NCBI GenBank assembly: GCA_004138175.2
Contig: RYFE02000010.1
Coordinates: 62,001-126,000 of the forward strand
From: Chloroflexales bacterium ZM16-3
Lineage (GTDB): Bacteria > Chloroflexota > Chloroflexia > Chloroflexales > Chloroflexaceae
DNA length: 64,000 nucleotides
Direction: 5' to 3'
The notes beneath the pieces were generated by a model. That model ran no database searches. It worked only from the letters and a program-made list of their open reading frames with translations, and was not told the DNA's origin. The number at the start of each line of letters is the position of its first letter. The first letter of the stretch is position 1. The translations under genes were made by a program, and so were the position numbers. Shown in pieces: positions 50,356 through 58,853 of the stretch.

Positions 50356-52935
50356 CTAGTGTTTGATCACCTCGCGCGAGCGCCCGCCCTCGGCCGGGCC
50401 GACCACCCCCTGCTGCTCAAGCAGGTCGATCAGCTGGGCGGCCTTGCTGTAGCCGATCCGCAGCCGGCGCTGGAGCAGCGAGGCCGAGGCCCGCTCGTGC
50501 TGCTCGACCAGCGCCTTGGCCTGGGGCAGCAGCGCGTCCTGCTCGTCCGCGCTGAGGAACTCCGCCGGCGGCCGGTAGGTCTCGTCGGGAGTCAGGGGTC
50601 GGGAGTCGGGAGTCGGGGCCGCAGCCCCACCGTCACCGACTCCCGACCCCTGCCCCCTGACTCCTGGCTCAGACGGCCTCGGCCCAGGCAGCGCGCCGCT
50701 AAACGGCGGCCCATTCATGCCCAGTGAGCCGCCCGGCTTTCCGACTCCCGACTCCCGACTCCCGACTCCCGACTCCTCGTCCGGCGGCAGCGCCTTGCGC
50801 CAGAAGTCCACGATCTTCTCGACCTCGCGGTCGGAGACATAGGTGCCCTGGATGCGCACCAGCTTGGCGGCGTCGGCGGCCATGTAGAGCATATCGCCGC
50901 GCCCGAGCAGCTGGTCGGCGCCGGGGCCATCCAGGATCACCCGGCTGTCCACCTGCGAGGTGACGGCGAAGGCGATCCGCGAGGGGAAGTTGGCCTTGAT
51001 CAGGCCGGTGATCACGTCCACCGAGGGGCGCTGGGTGGCGATGATCAGATGGATGCCGGTGGCGCGGGCCATCTGGGCCAGCCGGCAGATGTAGGTCTCC
51101 GTCTCATCGGGGGCCATCATCATCAGATCGGCCAGCTCATCGATAATGATCAGGATGTAGGGCATCGGCTCCAGGTCGGCGCGCTTGCGGGCCAGCAGCT
51201 TATAGCTCTCCAGGTTACGGCAGCCGTGGCGGGCGAAGATCTTATAGCGCCGCTCCATCTCGCGGGTGGCCCACTTCAGCGTCGGCACCACCCGCTCCAG
51301 CTCCGTCACCACCGGCGAGAGCAGGTGCGGCACCCGGTTGTAGACGATCATCTCGACCATCTTCGGGTCAACCAGGATGAGCTTCAGCTCGTCGGGGCTG
51401 TGCTTGAGCAGCAGGCCGCAGAGGAAGGCGTTGATCGCCACCGACTTGCCCGAGCCGGTTGAGCCGGCCACCAGCAGGTGCGGCATCTTGGTCATATCGG
51501 CGATCACCGGCGTGCCGCTGACATCTTTGCCCAGGGGCAGCTTGAGCTTGCCCCGGTTGGTCTCAAACTCCTCGCTGTCGATCACCTCGCGCATGCTGAC
51601 CATGGCGATCGCCGAGTTGGGAATCTCGATGCCGACGGCGGCCTTGCCGGGGATGGGTGCCTCGATCCGGATCGAGGGCGCGGCCAGGGCCAGGGCCAGA
51701 TCGCGCTCCAGCGAGGTGATCTTGCTCACCTTCACGCCCACGGCGGGCTGCAGCTCAAACTGCGTCACCGCCGGGCCGGGGTTCACATTCACCACCTGGG
51801 CCTCGACCTTAAAGCTGGCCAGGGTCTCCTCGATCAGGCGCGAGCGGGCGCGGATGTCCTCATCGCTGATGCCCACCTCGCCGCTGTAGGAGTCGAGCAT
51901 CTCAAGCACGGGCAGGGGCCATGCCCGATGCACAGCCGGTACATCGAAGCCCTCCAGGGACTCCTGCACCGTCGCGACCACCGGCTCGGAGGCCGGGCGC
52001 GGCAAGAGGCTGCGCTGGAGCAACTCCTCTGGCGGCGCATCGACCGATTTGGTGCCGCCTAGAGCGGGGGGCGCTGCGCCCTTGCCTGCGGCAGCGGGCG
52101 CGGGCGACGTCGAGGCGCCCGCTGGCGGCTGGGCAGCGCCCTTGCCTGCGGCGGCTGGCCCGCCGCCGGGGCGCTGGAAGAGGCTAGCTTTTGTCGTGCG
52201 GGCCGCGATCGGCGTCTGCGTCAGGTCCTCATCGCTGGCACCGAGGGGCGGCGGATGGAAGGGCAGGTCGGCGTCAGCCTGCGGGGCAGAGCGGGGCAGG
52301 GCGGCGCGGCGCGGCCCGCTCCAGAGCAGCGCCCAGAAGCGGGCCAGGCGCAGGCTCGACCCGATAATCAGCTCGCGCAGGGTGATATTAAAGGTGAGCA
52401 TCACCCCGGCCAGGCCGAGCACCACCACCACCAGCACCGCCGCCGGCCGACCGATGCCGCGATCCAGCCCCTCGACGATCCAGAAGCCCAGCAGGCCACC
52501 GCCCTGGTCGATCCGGTCAGCCAGATTGATCTCGTGGAAGGGGAACTCCAGCAGGCCGAGGATGGCCGCCAGCACCAGCAGCGTGCCCAGCGCGTTGGCC
52601 CCGGTCAGCTGCGCGTCCTGCATGCGCTCCTGGATGAGGATGGCCACGCCGAGCAGACCCAGGGTGACGGGCACCACGAGGGCGCCGCTGCCAAATGCCT
52701 GGCGCACCAGCTCCAGGTAGAGCCCACCGACCCCGCCAGCCACCCCGGTGAGGAAGAAGACCAGCGTGACCAGGGCGACGGTGATCAGGGCGAGGGCGAA
52801 CAGCTCGCGCTGGTGCTCGGGGCGCAGCGAGATCGTGAAGGCCGGCTGCTCCTTGCGCGCGGGCTTGCGCGCGGGGGCTCTGCCTTTGCTCGCTGGCCGT
52901 CGGCCGCCGGCCTTATTCCCGCCGCGTGAGGCCAT
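50356..52935 (-). CDS. ftsK: DNA translocase FtsK/SpoIIIE
   Basis: 859 residues from the ATG at 52935 (MASRGGNKAGGRR); the longer frame to 53130 crosses repeat sequence. Four or so N-terminal membrane helices, a Pro/Ala linker, the RecA-like motor with Walker A VAGSTGSGKSVAINAFL and Walker B YILIIIDELADLMM, and the C-terminal gamma winged helix (ASASLLQRRLRIGYSKAAQLIDLLE). It pumps chromosome DNA at the division septum. Oddly, a heptamer-derived insert (SGVGSRESGVGKPGG and further) lengthens the linker between motor and gamma domain. Confidence 0.95.
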   Translation of the reverse strand: MASRGGNKAGGRRPASKGRAPARKPARKEQPAFTISLRPEHQRELFALALITVALVTLVFFLTGVAGGVGGLYLELVRQAFGSGALVVPVTLGLLGVAILIQERMQDAQLTGANALGTLLVLAAILGLLEFPFHEINLADRIDQGGGLLGFWIVEGLDRGIGRPAAVLVVVVLGLAGVMLTFNITLRELIIGSSLRLARFWALLWSGPRRAALPRSAPQADADLPFHPPPLGASDEDLTQTPIAARTTKASLFQRPGGGPAAAGKGAAQPPAGASTSPAPAAAGKGAAPPALGGTKSVDAPPEELLQRSLLPRPASEPVVATVQESLEGFDVPAVHRAWPLPVLEMLDSYSGEVGISDEDIRARSRLIEETLASFKVEAQVVNVNPGPAVTQFELQPAVGVKVSKITSLERDLALALAAPSIRIEAPIPGKAAVGIEIPNSAIAMVSMREVIDSEEFETNRGKLKLPLGKDVSGTPVIADMTKMPHLLVAGSTGSGKSVAINAFLCGLLLKHSPDELKLILVDPKMVEMIVYNRVPHLLSPVVTELERVVPTLKWATREMERRYKIFARHGCRNLESYKLLARKRADLEPMPYILIIIDELADLMMMAPDETETYICRLAQMARATGIHLIIATQRPSVDVITGLIKANFPSRIAFAVTSQVDSRVILDGPGADQLLGRGDMLYMAADAAKLVRIQGTYVSDREVEKIVDFWRKALPPDEESGVGSRESGVGKPGGSLGMNGPPFSGALPGPRPSEPGVRGQGSGVGDGGAAAPTPDSRPLTPDETYRPPAEFLSADEQDALLPQAKALVEQHERASASLLQRRLRIGYSKAAQLIDLLEQQGVVGPAEGGRSREVIKH
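50583..50778. repeat. GGGAGTC / ACTCCCG heptamer arrays inside ftsK
   Basis: An inverted pair of GGGAGTC-type arrays (about 50585-50618 and 50636-50672) and a separate run of five ACTCCCG units (about 50740-50776) are all translated in the linker before the gamma domain. Confidence 0.9.
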
Positions 52936-53475
52936 AGGGTGCGTTCTCCTGCGCGTTCCAATGCCGCCAGGGGGCAGTATAGCACATCTGCGCGGGGGGG
53001 TGCCTTTCGGCTGGGGCTGCGCGCCCCAGACCCGCGCCAAGGGGCGCTTGCCCCTTGGAACCCCGCGAGGGGCTCCGCCCCTTCGAACCCCGAATCTTAG
53101 GTCGGCGGCTCTTGCCATGCCCGTTGTCATGACAGCTGCGCAGATGCGGGAGGTCGCACCTCAGCGGCAATGCCGCTGCCCGGCGCAGGAAAAGCGGCTG
53201 GCACAGCTTCTCCCGCACCGCGCACAGGCCAAACAACGGGCATTCTACCCGCTACAGCATCAGATTCGGGGGGTCTGGGGGGCGTAGCGCCCCCAGCGGG
53301 GGTCCCGGGGGCTGGCCCCCGGGGCGGGGCGCGGGGCGCAGCGCCCGCATCCGAGATCTTCATACGCAGGAAGAATGCGGGGCGCGGGGCGCAGCGCCCG
53401 CATCCCGCATGGCACACTTCTTGCCACTGTGGCATGATGCCAGCAAGAAGCGTGCCGCCAGCGAGGAGTCCAGCT
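52936..53475. other. Divergent ftsK-rpoN intergenic region with GC-rich repeats
   Basis: No supported gene. It contains short palindromes (GGGGCGCTTGCCCC; CTGGCCCCCGGGGC type) and a perfect 29-bp direct repeat at 53324-53352 and 53377-53405 (GCGGGGCGCGGGGCGCAGCG and following). The second copy ends five bases before the sigma-54 promoter. Confidence 0.6.
53410..53425 (+). promoter_or_regulatory. Sigma-54 promoter upstream of rpoN
   Basis: TGGCACACTTCTTGCC has the -24 GG and -12 GC at the exact spacing of the consensus TGGCAC-N5-TTGC. The predicted start is ~12 bp downstream, about 40 bp before the rpoN ATG. A small palindrome (TGGCATGATGCCA) lies in the initial transcribed region. Confidence 0.7.
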
Positions 53476-54831
53476 ATGTTCGAAATGTCGATGAGCCCCG
53501 ACATGGGCCAGCGCGTCACGCCGGCCCTGCTCAACCTGGCCCACCTGCTTAGCCTCCCCAGCCTAGACCTTGAGCAGGCCGTGCGCCACGAGCTAGAAGA
53601 GAACCCCGCCCTTGAGGAGGTTGAGGCCGAGGATACCCTCTGCCCGCGCTGTGGGCGGCCCCTTATCGAGGGCATCTGCATGCGCTGCGATATCCCCTCG
53701 ACCGGGGATGATCTGTTTGGCGCGGCCCCTGGGGAAGAGACCCTCGACCCACTGCTCTTTGTCGCAGCGCCGCGCTCGCTCAACGAGATCCTGCTCGACG
53801 ACCTCTACGCCAGCCTGCCCGCCAGCGAGCACCCCGTCGCCCTCACCCTCATCGGCAGCCTCGACGACCAGGGCTTTCTCTCCGACGACCCCGAGGATAT
53901 CGCCGCGAGCCTGGGCGTCGATCCGAGGCGCGTCGCTGCGGTTCTGGCCCGCCTGCGCGAGATCGGCCCGCCAGGCATCGCCGCCCGCGATAGCCGCGAG
54001 TGCATGCTCGCCCAGATCGACGACCTGGCCTCCGAGGGCGTCACGAGCCTGCACGCCCGCGCCATCGTGGACGTGCATATGGCGGATCTCGCCGCGCGGC
54101 GCTACCGCCAGATCGCCCGCGCCCTCGGCATCGGCACCGACGAGGTGGCCGCAGCCCGCACCTTTATCGCCGAGAACCTCTGGCCCTACCCGGCCCAGGC
54201 CATCACCCCCGACATCCTCGGCACCTCGCGCACGCGCTATCGCACCCCGGATATTGCCATCATCATCGTCGAGGATGCCTTCGTGGTTGAGGTGCTCAAC
54301 TCCCAGCGCCGCGCCCTGCGGCTCAACCCGCTCTACCAGGAGCTTGCCGCGCATGCTGCCACCCTCGAAGACGCCGAGCGCGCCCACGTCCAGGAGTTCA
54401 TCTCCCGCGCCCGCGTCTTCCTGTCCAACCTGCGCCAGCGTGAGTCTACCCTGAAGCGCATCGGCGAGGTGATCGTCGAGCACCAGGCCGACTTTCTCCG
54501 CCACGGCGTGCGGCACCTCCTTCCCATGACCCGCGCCGAGATCGCGGTTGAGCTGGGCGTGCATGAGTCCACCGTCAGCCGGGCTACCAGCGATAAGACT
54601 GCCCAGATCCCCTCTGGCGATCTGCTGCCCGTCAGCGAGTTCTTCGTGTCCGCCCGTGGCGTCCAGGATGTGCTGCGCGAGCTGATCGACTGCGAGGATA
54701 AGGCCCGCCCGCTGAGCGACCAGTTGCTCTGTGAGCAGCTGGCCGACATGGGCTACCCGATCGCCCGTCGCACGGTGGCGAAGTACCGCGACCTGATGAA
54801 GATCCCCGCCGCTCAGCTTCGCGGTGCGTAG
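53476..54831 (+). CDS. rpoN: RNA polymerase sigma-54 factor with an inserted zinc ribbon
   Basis: 451 residues from the ATG at 53476 (GAGGAG upstream). Region I is Gln/Leu-rich only in part (MSPDMGQRVTPALLNLAHLLSLPSLDLEQAV). CPRC (56-59) and CMRC (68-71) form a zinc-ribbon-like motif between region I and the core-binding domain, which is not part of the classic protein. The core-binding domain is ~95-280, the helix-turn-helix ELGVHESTVSRATSDK and the RpoN box ARRTVAKYR follow. It directs RNA polymerase to -24/-12 promoters with AAA+ activators, none of which is in the window. Confidence 0.94.
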   Translation: MFEMSMSPDMGQRVTPALLNLAHLLSLPSLDLEQAVRHELEENPALEEVEAEDTLCPRCGRPLIEGICMRCDIPSTGDDLFGAAPGEETLDPLLFVAAPRSLNEILLDDLYASLPASEHPVALTLIGSLDDQGFLSDDPEDIAASLGVDPRRVAAVLARLREIGPPGIAARDSRECMLAQIDDLASEGVTSLHARAIVDVHMADLAARRYRQIARALGIGTDEVAAARTFIAENLWPYPAQAITPDILGTSRTRYRTPDIAIIIVEDAFVVEVLNSQRRALRLNPLYQELAAHAATLEDAERAHVQEFISRARVFLSNLRQRESTLKRIGEVIVEHQADFLRHGVRHLLPMTRAEIAVELGVHESTVSRATSDKTAQIPSGDLLPVSEFFVSARGVQDVLRELIDCEDKARPLSDQLLCEQLADMGYPIARRTVAKYRDLMKIPAAQLRGA

Positions 54832-54841
54832 GTGCTCCTGG

Positions 54842-54886
54842 GACGCCGGGGGGCCGCAGTGTGCTGCGGCCCCCCGGCGTCTTTTG
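54842..54886 (+). terminator. Rho-independent terminator of rpoN
   Basis: A perfect 18-bp stem (54842-54859 with 54864-54881, loop TGTG) is followed by TTTT. Confidence 0.93.
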
Positions 54887-54925
54887 GTGTTTTTCTCCAT
54901 CACAATGGAATATTTCGCCAAACCA

Positions 54926-55002
54926 TTGACAATTTTTGTGCGAAGTGATATTATCTCCTCATAGATAGTAATAAACGACAAGTAAATGGTAATAATTACC
55001 AT
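54926..55002 (+). promoter_or_regulatory. Strong sigma-70 promoter with palindromic operator before the DUF2089 gene
   Basis: TTGACA (54926-54931), a 17-bp spacer and TATTAT (54949-54954) make a near-ideal promoter. Downstream, ATGGTAATAATTACCAT at 54986-55002 is a perfect 8+1+8 palindrome, with a related AGTAATAAACG sequence before it. It may bind the DUF2089 protein itself. Confidence 0.72.
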
Positions 55003-55026
55003 AGCCAAGCGCGTTAGGAGATCGCC

Positions 55027-55386
55027 ATGCACCGCCTGATCACCCGCGACCCCGTCAGCGGCGGGGAGCTGATCGTCACCCGGCTAGAGTGCCCCGAGAG
55101 CGGCATCGTGATCGAGGGCCAGTTCAGCCTCGGCTGGCTGGGCCGCCTGACCAGCGAGCAGCTCGACTTTGTGGAGCAGCTGATCAAGAGCCGGGGCAAT
55201 GTCCAGAAGCTTGCCGCCGAGCTCGATATGGCCTACAACACCGCCCGCGCACGCCTCGATGAGATCGTCACCACCCTCGGCGGCACCCCGGAGGGCGATG
55301 GGCGCTCCGACCGTCGCCAAGTCCTCGACCGGCTGGCCGCGAAGGAGATCAGCGTCGAGGACGCCATGCGCATGCTGAAGAGCTAG
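55027..55386 (+). CDS. DUF2089 helix-turn-helix protein
   Basis: 119 residues, AGGAG 8 nt upstream. A short N-terminal domain (VSGGELIVTRLECPESGIVIEG) precedes a helix-turn-helix (LIKSRGNVQKLAAELDMAYNTARARLDEIV) typical of DUF2089; the C-terminal LAAKEISVEDAMRMLKS looks like a SHOCT-type helix pair. The N-terminal zinc cysteines usual in DUF2089 are not present. It is the first gene of a three-gene operon and a likely autoregulator. Confidence 0.82.
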   Translation: MHRLITRDPVSGGELIVTRLECPESGIVIEGQFSLGWLGRLTSEQLDFVEQLIKSRGNVQKLAAELDMAYNTARARLDEIVTTLGGTPEGDGRSDRRQVLDRLAAKEISVEDAMRMLKS

Positions 55387-55424
55387 AGCACTGAGCCGAA
55401 CGATTGAGCCATTGAGGCACTGAT
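55384..55424. repeat. Degenerate CACTGAG/ATTGAG array at the DUF2089 stop codon
   Basis: The stop TAG is followed by AGCACTGAG, the same junction as at the protoglobin gene, then diverged units (GATTGAG, CATTGAG, GCACTGA). Confidence 0.65.
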
Positions 55425-55496
55425 TCGCGTGTGCTGCCGTGCCTTGTGCAGGCAATCGAGGCTCAACCGAATCGCTCTTTGCTATAGGAGCCACCT

Positions 55497-55862
55497 ATGA
55501 CCACTCCCGGCAATGAGCGCAACCGTATCCTGAAGATGATCGAGGCCGGACAGGTCTCCGCCGATGAGGCGGCCCAGCTGCTCGACGCGATCGGCCCCGC
55601 GCCGCGACCTGCCGACCGGCAGCGCTCGCGCCTGGTGCGCGTCCGCGTCACCAACCTGCACACCGGCCGCCAGAAGGCCAACGTGACCATCCCGGTCAGC
55701 CTGGTGAATGTGGGGCTGCGCCTCGGCGCCCGGCTGGCCCCCCAGCTCAGCGGCAGCGCCCTGGAGGAGCTGATCCGTAGCATTGAGGGCGGCGTAACCG
55801 GCCGCCTGCTTGAGTGGCAGGATCTTGAGGAGGGCGAGCGCGTCGAACTGATTGTTGAATAG
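55497..55862 (+). CDS. SHOCT-like / LiaX-type small protein
   Basis: 121 residues, TAGGAGCC upstream. The N-terminus NERNRILKMIEAGQVSADEAAQLLDAI is a SHOCT-like helical hairpin found in LiaX/YvlB-type envelope-stress proteins. The rest (residues ~40-115) has a conserved-looking VRVRVTNLHTGRQKANVTIPVSLV and a GLRLGARLAP stretch. The same hairpin ends the next protein in the operon, indicating joint function. Confidence 0.75.
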   Translation: MTTPGNERNRILKMIEAGQVSADEAAQLLDAIGPAPRPADRQRSRLVRVRVTNLHTGRQKANVTIPVSLVNVGLRLGARLAPQLSGSALEELIRSIEGGVTGRLLEWQDLEEGERVELIVE

Positions 55863-55867
55863 GGGGT

Positions 55868-55970
55868 AGTGTCCCAATATGGAATGGTGGTCATTCCGAG
55901 CGAAGCGAGGAATCCCGGTCGGGACCCTTCGCTTCGCTCAGGGTGACATTCGAGATTGATCCACTACCGA
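55868..55970. repeat. Palindromic repeat element with GGTAGTG ends
   Basis: GGTAGTG..AAT..GAATG at the left and the inverse at the right enclose a core of GAGCGAAGCGAGGAATCCCG and ACCCTTCGCTTCGCTCAGGG. The same core occurs in the MITE at 57796-57909. It lies between two cotranscribed genes, right after a TAG stop followed by GGGG. Confidence 0.7.
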
Positions 55971-55986
55971 ACTGAGGAGGATACTC

Positions 55987-57747
55987 ATGAGCGAGCAGCG
56001 TTTTCCCGCCGGCGAGTCGCCCCAGCTTCGCATCGTCAACGGCGGCGGCGATATCACGGTTGAGGTCTGGGACGAGGACGAGATCCTGGTCGAAACCAAT
56101 GGCCGCGCGTACGAGCAGTACCGCGAGGGCGACACGCTGGTGATTGAGGGCTGCCCCGACGACCTGGAGATCTTCGCCCCCGCCCGCACGGCGCTGACGA
56201 TCAGCGGGCAGGCCGGCGATGTGCGCGTCGAGGGCGTGCGCCTGGTCGCTATCGAGCAGGCCCACGGCGATGTCGATCTGGCAGATTTGGCCGAGGGCGC
56301 GGAGATCGGCCAGATCAGCGGCGACCTGCGCACGGATCGCGCGCCGCGCCTGGTCGGGACTGGCCCCATCCAGGGCGACGCAGACCTCGCCAATGTGCAG
56401 AGTGTCGAGCTTGGCCGGATTGAGGGCGACCTTCAGGCCGAGGGTGCGGTGACGATTATTGTCGGCAGCGTCGGCGGGGATCTGCGGGCTGAGGGGCTCT
56501 CCCAGCGGCTCCAGGCGGGCAGCATCGGCGGGGATCTGCGCGTGGAGACCAAGGGCATGGCCGAGCTGCTGGCCGAGTCGGTGAGCGGCGACCTGACGCT
56601 CAAGGGCGCGCTCGCCAGCATCCAGTGCAGCAACGTCGGCGGCGACATATCCGTCGAGGGGCGGGTTGAGCGGGCGGCCTTCAGCAATGTCGGCGGCGAC
56701 ATGCGGGTTGACCAGGCGGGCGAGCTGCGGGCCGGTCATGTGGGCGGTGACATCAAGGCCCAGGGCATGACACGCGTCGAGCTCGGCTCGGTCGGCGGCG
56801 ACTGTAAGCTTGGCGGGCTATCCGCGAGCATCGAGCTCGGCAACATCGGCGGCGACCTGTCGCTCCAGGGAGGCTTCCTGGCGGGCAGCAGCAGCCAGGC
56901 CACCGTGGGCGGCGACGCCAGCGTGCAGCTGCCCCGCGAGCCAAACCTCTCTCTGACAGCGACCGTCGGCGGCGAGCTGCGTGTCGCCGGGGCGAGCGGC
57001 GAGGGCGGGCGCAAGCGGGTACACCTGCGCTACGGCGCGGGCGAGGCCAGCCTGAGCCTGCGCGTGGGCGGCGACCTGCGCCTCTCTGGGGCAGGCGCGC
57101 CCGAGAGCAGCTCGGTCAACGTCAACTCCGAAGAGTCCCGCTTTGACTTCGACATGGAGGGATTCGGCCGCGAGATGGGCGAGCTTGGCCGCGAGCTTGG
57201 GCGCATGGGCCGCGAGCTGGCTGGCGAGATCTCGGCCGCCTTCGCCAACGAGGGCGCGGCGCGCGGCGGGGCGTGGGCCGAGGAGGTGGGCCGCAAGCTT
57301 GAGGAGAAGGCCCGCCGCTTCCAGGAGAAGGCCGAGGAGCGCGCCCGCCGCGCCGAGGAGCGCGCCCGCAACGTTGATGAGAAGGCCCGCATGCGCGTGA
57401 AGATCAACGAGCGCGAGTGGCAGCTCGACCCCGAGCGGCTTGAGCGGATCAAGGAGCAGGCCCGCCGCGCCGCCGCCGAGGGTGTCTCCGGCGCGATAGA
57501 GGCGGTGGAGCGCGCCATCGGTCGAATCAGCGTGCCGCCCGCCCCGCCCGCCCCGCCCGCCCCGCCCGCCCCGCCCGCCACCGGGGCCACCATCCGCATC
57601 AAGATCGATGAGGACAAGGGCGAGCAGGCCGCGCCCGCCGGGCCGCCGCCCAGCCGCGAGCAGGAGCGCGAGAGCATCCTGCGCATGATCGCCGAGGGCC
57701 GCATCTCCCCCGAGGAGGGCGACCTGCTGCTTGAGTCGCTCGGGTGA
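55987..57747 (+). CDS. Beta-helix (DUF4097-like) protein with coiled coil and SHOCT-like tail
   Basis: 586 residues, GAGGAGG upstream. Residues ~15-390 comprise about 15 short repeats built on VGGDL/IGGDL/ISGDL turns spaced ~20-25 residues, predicting a right-handed beta-helix like DUF4097/LiaX proteins. Residues ~395-520 are a charged Glu/Arg coiled coil with RAEERARNVDEKARMR. A (PPA)n linker leads to the tail ERESILRMIAEGRISPEEGDLLLESLG, matching the N-terminus of the preceding protein. No signal peptide is present. A role as an envelope-stress sensor is inferred from LiaX. Confidence 0.82.
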   Translation: MSEQRFPAGESPQLRIVNGGGDITVEVWDEDEILVETNGRAYEQYREGDTLVIEGCPDDLEIFAPARTALTISGQAGDVRVEGVRLVAIEQAHGDVDLADLAEGAEIGQISGDLRTDRAPRLVGTGPIQGDADLANVQSVELGRIEGDLQAEGAVTIIVGSVGGDLRAEGLSQRLQAGSIGGDLRVETKGMAELLAESVSGDLTLKGALASIQCSNVGGDISVEGRVERAAFSNVGGDMRVDQAGELRAGHVGGDIKAQGMTRVELGSVGGDCKLGGLSASIELGNIGGDLSLQGGFLAGSSSQATVGGDASVQLPREPNLSLTATVGGELRVAGASGEGGRKRVHLRYGAGEASLSLRVGGDLRLSGAGAPESSSVNVNSEESRFDFDMEGFGREMGELGRELGRMGRELAGEISAAFANEGAARGGAWAEEVGRKLEEKARRFQEKAEERARRAEERARNVDEKARMRVKINEREWQLDPERLERIKEQARRAAAEGVSGAIEAVERAIGRISVPPAPPAPPAPPAPPATGATIRIKIDEDKGEQAAPAGPPPSREQERESILRMIAEGRISPEEGDLLLESLG

Positions 57748-57787
57748 GACAGAAGATGGTCGCGGGCGACCTTGCCCAGCCCCATAT

Positions 57788-57917
57788 CTTTACCCGCAAT
57801 ACCGCAGAAGTAACGCTGTGAGGCGTCCTGTCATTCTGAGCGAAGCGAAGAATCCCGGCCGGGACCCTTCGCTTCGCTCAGGGTGACAGCGTTACTTATG
57901 CTCTATTGCCTTTACCC
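57788..57917. mobile_element. MITE with 8-bp target duplication CTTTACCC
   Basis: The element (57796-57909) begins GCAATACCGCAGAAGTAACG and ends with an imperfect inverse (CGTTACTTATGCTCTATTGC). CTTTACCC occurs directly on both sides (57788-57795 and 57910-57917). The interior is a palindrome (GAGCGAAGCGAAGAATCCCG / GGGACCCTTCGCTTCGCTC). It encodes no protein. Confidence 0.8.
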
Positions 57918-57969
57918 ACAACTTTCGCTCTGCCGAGATGGGTGAAGGGAAGCGGGTATATGAGGCATC

Positions 57970-58750
57970 CTAATGCATAATGCGATACATATCAGCAACC
58001 TCAACGAGCCGCTGAAACCCGTTCCACATGACGGCCACGCCCGGCTCGCCATCGCCTTTGCGCCCGCGGATCAAGCGCTCGGCGGTCTCTAGTTGCACCT
58101 TCTCGATCTGACAGCCGCTTTTCAAGACCTTATGCCAGATCTCGCCCCCCCACCTGAGCGCATACTAGGACAGGCACTCCAGGGCCTCCCCCGTGGTGGT
58201 GATGGGCACCGTGGCCATCGCCGCCCACAGGTACCCCTCCGGGTCGTCGGCTTTGCGATCCTGGGCCGCCCGCACCAGCAGATCGACCCCGGCGGGGCGC
58301 TGCACCAGGAACAGCTCGTAGACATCGGCTTCGCGGTCGCCCACACTGATGAAGTGGGTGTCCGGGCAGACCGTCCGGGCCGTGATCACCGCCTCCAGAC
58401 TGGTCAGCCACGTCTGGCTTTCTTTCTCGGTGACCGGGCGGGTCTTATGGTCTTGCTGGCGCGGTGCAGCGGGGTCACGCGCCCAGACCTGCTGCTGGAG
58501 CAGGCCCAGCGGGACGCGGTCGGGGCTGATCGCCAAGGTCGTGTGGGCCGGCACCCCCTGGTGGCGCGACGACGCGCGCGCCACCGGCCCCAACCCGGTG
58601 GTCGCCGGATACGTGGTCCAGTCGAGGACGCTGGTGTCCTGCACGGCCAGCACGACGGGCACGGCCTGCATGCGCCGCTGGGTGGCGGCGACGTGACTGG
58701 ACAGGATCGCCTCGGCCCGAATGTCGTCATTGTCAAAGAGTGGAATCGCC
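57970..58750 (-). pseudogene. IS4-family transposase remnant with internal deletion
   Basis: The N-terminal and middle parts (58165-58750) contain VLAVQDTSVLDWTTYPA (first Asp) and FISVGDREADVYELF (second Asp). A TAG follows LECLS, and the next codons read YALRWGGEIWHKVLKSG, a full Y-R-E-K signature of IS4 enzymes (third acidic residue), then RKGDGEPGVAVMWNGFQRL to a stop at 57970. Large segments are missing before YALRW and before RKGDG. The 5' end is lost in a repeat near 58750. It cannot make an active enzyme. Confidence 0.82.
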
Positions 58751-58825
58751 ACTCTCCCCTTGAGAAAGAGGGGTTTAGGGGGTGAGGGGGCGAGGTCGGC
58801 CAGAGAACCGCTTATTCGAAAAGTA

Positions 58826-58853
58826 TTGCCCCTAACCCCCAACCCCATCCCTA
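58826..58853. repeat. G-rich heptamers starting at the DsbA-like gene stop codon
   Basis: On the minus strand TAGGGATGGGGTTGGGGG begins with the stop codon and continues as TTGGGGG-type heptamers, able to form a G-quadruplex. Confidence 0.75.
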
